Shown piece after piece: positions 61,589 to 64,000 of a stretch of DNA of 64,000 nt. Both the position numbers and the translations under genes were made by a program. The stretch is from Pseudarthrobacter sp. AL07 (GTDB lineage: Bacteria; Actinomycetota; Actinomycetes; Actinomycetales; Micrococcaceae). Location: NCBI RefSeq assembly GCF_029960665.1, contig NZ_JASBRB010000013.1, positions 27,754-91,753 on the forward strand. Reading direction: 5' to 3'. The notes under the pieces were generated by a model. It worked only from the letters and a program-made list of their open reading frames with translations, did not search any database and was not told the origin of the DNA. Every line of letters starts with the position of its first letter. The first letter of the stretch is position 1.

Positions 61589-61682
61589 GAACTGCCGGTC
61601 TTCTCGCCTCAGCGCGTCAACCAACGAACATGAACTCTACCTGACGGGCAGGACGAAAAGCCAATCGACGAATCTGTCCCCG

Positions 61683-62609
61683 TCAGGGGTCAAGATCGGG
61701 GAGTTCGGCGGCGAGCCAAGTCAGCGCCTCGCTGACGCCTGCGTGGAGCTTGATGGTGGCGTATTGGTCGCCCCGCGTATCGCCCCTGTTGATGATCACG
61801 ACCGGCGTGCCCTCCTTCGCCGCGTGGCGGACGAACCGCAGTCCGCTCATCACGGTCAGCGATGACCCGGCAACAAGCAATGCCCCTGCAGCGTCCACCA
61901 TCGCGTACGCGGCTTCTGCGCGGTCCTTGGGCACGTTCTCGCCGAAGTAGACAAAGTCAGGCTTGAGCATCCCGCCACAGGCGGGGCAGGCAGCGACCAC
62001 AAAACTGCTGATCAGCGCCGAGTCATCAACTGTGGCGTCGGCGTCGGGCGCCATTTCCACCGGGCCGGACGTGGTGGCGCGTGCCAGGAAGCCGGGATTA
62101 AGTTCTTCGAGGACCCCCGCCAGCAGGTGACGCGTGAATGTGTGCTGACACGCCAGACAAACCACCCGGTCATAACGTCCGTGGAGGTCAATGACATTCC
62201 GGCTGCCGGCATCTTCATGGAGCCGGTCCACGTTCTGCGTGATCAATCCGGTGAGCAGGCCCCGCCGCTCCAGTTCTGCGGCCGCACGATGTCCGGGGTT
62301 TGGTTCCGCGTGCCGCAACTTGGACCAACCGATGTGGTTCCGTGCCCAGTAGCGCTGGCGGCTGGCACCCTCGCGTACAAATTCCTGGTAGGTCATGGGC
62401 GAACGTGGCACGGCGTCCGGCCCCCGGTAATCCGGAATGCCCGAATCGGTGCTCAGCCCTGCGCCGGTGAGCAGCGCCAGCCGTTTGCCGGACAACAGCT
62501 CCCGGACGCGTTCCAGTCCTTGAAGATCCGTACTGGACAGCGCAGCAGGGTCAGCGGCCGGCAGGCTGGCGAAGCCCGTCAGGCCGATGCCGTGCCGCTG
62601 CTGGTCCAT
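61683..62609 (-). CDS. NAD-dependent protein deacetylase (sirtuin)
   Basis: A 308-aa Sir2-family protein. NAD-binding motif GAGLSTDSGIPDYRGP (49-64), TQNVD (124-128), catalytic His143 in DLHG, two zinc CxxC pairs (Cys151/154 and Cys208/211), then KPDFVYFGENV and GSSLTV. A family specific insert lies between the CxxC pairs. It removes acyl groups from lysines; targets unknown, with acyl-CoA synthetases a common case. Placed after the peroxiredoxin on the same strand (6-bp gap). Confidence 0.93.
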   Translation of the reverse strand: MDQQRHGIGLTGFASLPAADPAALSSTDLQGLERVRELLSGKRLALLTGAGLSTDSGIPDYRGPDAVPRSPMTYQEFVREGASRQRYWARNHIGWSKLRHAEPNPGHRAAAELERRGLLTGLITQNVDRLHEDAGSRNVIDLHGRYDRVVCLACQHTFTRHLLAGVLEELNPGFLARATTSGPVEMAPDADATVDDSALISSFVVAACPACGGMLKPDFVYFGENVPKDRAEAAYAMVDAAGALLVAGSSLTVMSGLRFVRHAAKEGTPVVIINRGDTRGDQYATIKLHAGVSEALTWLAAELPDLDP

Positions 62610-62615
62610 GCGGCG

Positions 62616-63110
62616 TCAGCTCTGTTCCAGGCCTGCCAGAGCATCCTGGTAGTCTGCGAGCTCGCGGGCCTGGCCACGCGGATTCACCACAACGTAGCGG
62701 ATTGTTCCGGTTGCATCGATGATGAACGTCCCGCGCCCGGCCATGCCGCTCTCCGGGTCGAAGACACCGTAGGCGGAGGCGACGGCGCCGTGCGGCCAGA
62801 AGTCGGCCAGGAGATCAAAGCCGTAGCTTTCCTTCTCGGCATAGGCCCGCAGGCTGAACTTGCTGTCCACGGACACTGCCAGGACCGTGGCCCGGGCATC
62901 CTCGAACGCTCTCAGGTTGTCACGGATTTCACAGAGTTCACCGGTGCAGACACCCGAAAATGCAAACGGATAAAACACCAGCACAACGTTCTGCCCCCGG
63001 AAAGAGGACAGCCGGACAGGTTCTCCGAACTGGTTCACCAGCTCAAAGTCCGGGGCAGGTGCCCCCACCGCCGGAACAGTCTGGCCGACTACGGCAAGAC
63101 CTGTCGTCAC
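62616..63110 (-). CDS. Peroxiredoxin, AhpE-like
   Basis: A 164-aa peroxiredoxin reducing hydroperoxides. The peroxidatic Cys55 is in YPFAFSGVCTGELCEIRDN, with a second Cys60 five residues later, a spacing found in PrxQ/BCP types. Other marks are APDFELVNQFGEPVRLS and GTFIIDATGTIRYVVV. The start GTG overlaps the DUF3052 stop by 4 nt (GTGA), so they are coupled. The order aceE / DUF3052 / AhpE-like is typical of actinobacteria. Confidence 0.93.
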   Translation of the reverse strand: MTTGLAVVGQTVPAVGAPAPDFELVNQFGEPVRLSSFRGQNVVLVFYPFAFSGVCTGELCEIRDNLRAFEDARATVLAVSVDSKFSLRAYAEKESYGFDLLADFWPHGAVASAYGVFDPESGMAGRGTFIIDATGTIRYVVVNPRGQARELADYQDALAGLEQS

Positions 63111-63526
63111 TTGTTCTTCCGGCTGACCAGGCGGGTGGCGCTCCAGTCCTTCGACACACCTGCAGAGGTGGTGAGGTGCAGACCTGCGGTGGGCGCCGCT
63201 TCCTGGATCTCCGCCGGCGACACGTACCCGGCGCGCCCGGACTTTGGCGTCAACACCCAGACAACCCCGTTTTCACTCAGGGTGGTCAGCGAATCCATGA
63301 GGGTATCGATCAGATCCCCGTCGCCGTCCCGCCACCAGAAAATGACGGCGTCAACAACGTCGTGGTCGTCCTCGTCCAGGAGTTCGGACCCTGTCAGGTC
63401 CTCAATATCGTCACGTAAGTCGAAATCGACGTCGTCGTCGTAACCGAACTCCTGAATCAGATCCCCATTTTTGAAACCCAATTTTTCCGCCACATTTACC
63501 GAAGTGGCGGCGTCGGCCTCGCTCAC
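63107..63526 (-). CDS. DUF3052 family protein
   Basis: A 139-aa acidic protein with NVAEKLGFKNGDLIQEFGYD, DEDDHDVVDAVIFWWRDGDG, TTLSENGVVWVLTPKSGRAG and SPAEIQEAAPTAGLHLTTSA. The family is universal in actinobacteria beside aceE; its role is unknown. I chose the GTG at 63526 with GGAGG 5 nt upstream; an upstream TTG would overlap that site. Confidence 0.92.
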   Translation of the reverse strand: MSEADAATSVNVAEKLGFKNGDLIQEFGYDDDVDFDLRDDIEDLTGSELLDEDDHDVVDAVIFWWRDGDGDLIDTLMDSLTTLSENGVVWVLTPKSGRAGYVSPAEIQEAAPTAGLHLTTSAGVSKDWSATRLVSRKNK

Positions 63527-63950
63527 GTGTTCCTCCAATGCCTAATACATGCAGTGCGCATAGTGATTTCCATTACTCCCAGCCAACACCTTTTGTGCCC
63601 GCGCTTCAAGCTGCCACCACCGCGATCCGCCATATTCTGCATCACATCCGGCGCCGTCAGCCTGCGTTGCAGCGGCTTTCGTCACACAACCAGTATGACG
63701 GCGAAATACAACAGGGACGCCACAGACGCGGCTACGCATCGCGCTGGAGTCACAGCTAGAGTGGCTGGTGACAACTATGCCTGCGGGGCGACCGCCTGGA
63801 ACTCAATGGCAGACATAGGCGTGATAGGACCCTGCCCGGCGCACATGACCGGGCTGTTGTAACCGATACGTCGCACACGTCGCATTCATGCCGGACAGCT
63901 ACCCTGCCCGGCATGTGGCGCCGATGCATGCGCGCAAAGAGAGGTTGGAC
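63527..63950. other. Intergenic region between DUF3052 and aceE
   Basis: About 424 bp without a credible gene. It contains an imperfect inverted repeat GTCAC-AGC-tagagtg-GCT-g-GTGAC at 63749-63772 with a TAGAGT box in the loop. It must hold the aceE promoter, but no clear -35/-10 pair was found. Confidence 0.45.
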
Positions 63951-64000
63951 GTGGCTGCAGGAGAAGAGACCTCCCATATCCTCAGCGGGTTGACAAACCA
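63951..64000 (+). CDS. aceE: Pyruvate dehydrogenase E1 component (partial, N-terminus only)
   Basis: Only 16 codons are inside the window: start GTG then AAGEETSHILSGLTN, which matches the N-terminus of the homodimeric-type AceE of Arthrobacter-like actinobacteria. AGAGAGG lies 6 nt upstream. The neighbouring divergent DUF3052 gene supports the call. Confidence 0.75.
   Translation, partial: MAAGEETSHILSGLTN

Overview
The window is a GC-rich chromosomal segment of a Gram-positive actinobacterium. Protein sequences and gene order (ThiD-TenA fusion, FolC/DUF4233 pair, ClpP1/ClpP2 pair, mycothiol-type reductase, MptB-like mannosyltransferase, homodimeric-type AceE next to DUF3052 and a peroxiredoxin) fit the Micrococcaceae, most likely Arthrobacter or Pseudarthrobacter. 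Genes are densely packed. I see no prophage, insertion sequence, CRISPR array or plasmid function.

Layout: 1-3.6 kb is the rplU-rpmA-obgE-proB cluster on the minus strand. 3.6-8.7 kb holds thiD-tenA behind a TPP riboswitch, then ribonuclease E/G. 9.2-15.6 kb holds a VKOR-family membrane protein, then ileS-folC-DUF4233-ndk on the minus strand behind an isoleucine T-box. 15.9-21.8 kb holds a membrane phosphatase-like protein, an SDR, DUF488, valS and an Rv2466c-like protein. 21.8-26.3 kb is the proteostasis block tig, clpP1, clpP2, clpX. 26.3-32.4 kb has tRNA-Pro and tRNA-Gly, an Nei glycosylase overlapping rpiB, a DUF1648 protein, pepN and an OsmC protein. 32.6-38.7 kb has an MscS channel, a truncated haemoglobin, TesB, EttA, a lipoprotein and an SSB.

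39-43.5 kb is the main accessory locus. It is a translationally coupled three-gene operon (Gfo/Idh/MocA dehydrogenase, DUF993 aldolase-like protein, TIM-barrel isomerase) divergent from a LacI-type repressor, with two operator-like palindromes between them. 43.5-51.7 kb continues with map, MptB, orn, tRNA-His, def, a secreted HNH nuclease, an N-terminally extended GAPDH and RNase P RNA. 51.7-59.9 kb has yaaA, a zinc-ribbon-like coiled-coil protein, a NIF3 protein, msrA, cysK-cysE, an SDR, and gnd divergent from a GntR regulator. 60-64 kb has a broken IclR gene, tRNA-Val, a sirtuin, a peroxiredoxin, DUF3052 and the start of aceE.

Notable items: two cis-acting RNA switches in which the start region itself appears to be trapped; a recurrent TAnnnT element 6-7 nt before start codons that suggests many leaderless mRNAs; four decaying gene remnants (epimerase, alpha/beta hydrolase with a 16-bp triplication, AlkD-like, IclR); and family members missing signature residues (CPFA instead of CPWC; zinc-ribbon cysteines lost). 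I did not find a clearly new defence or mobile system. The DUF993 operon is the least characterised coherent system here.
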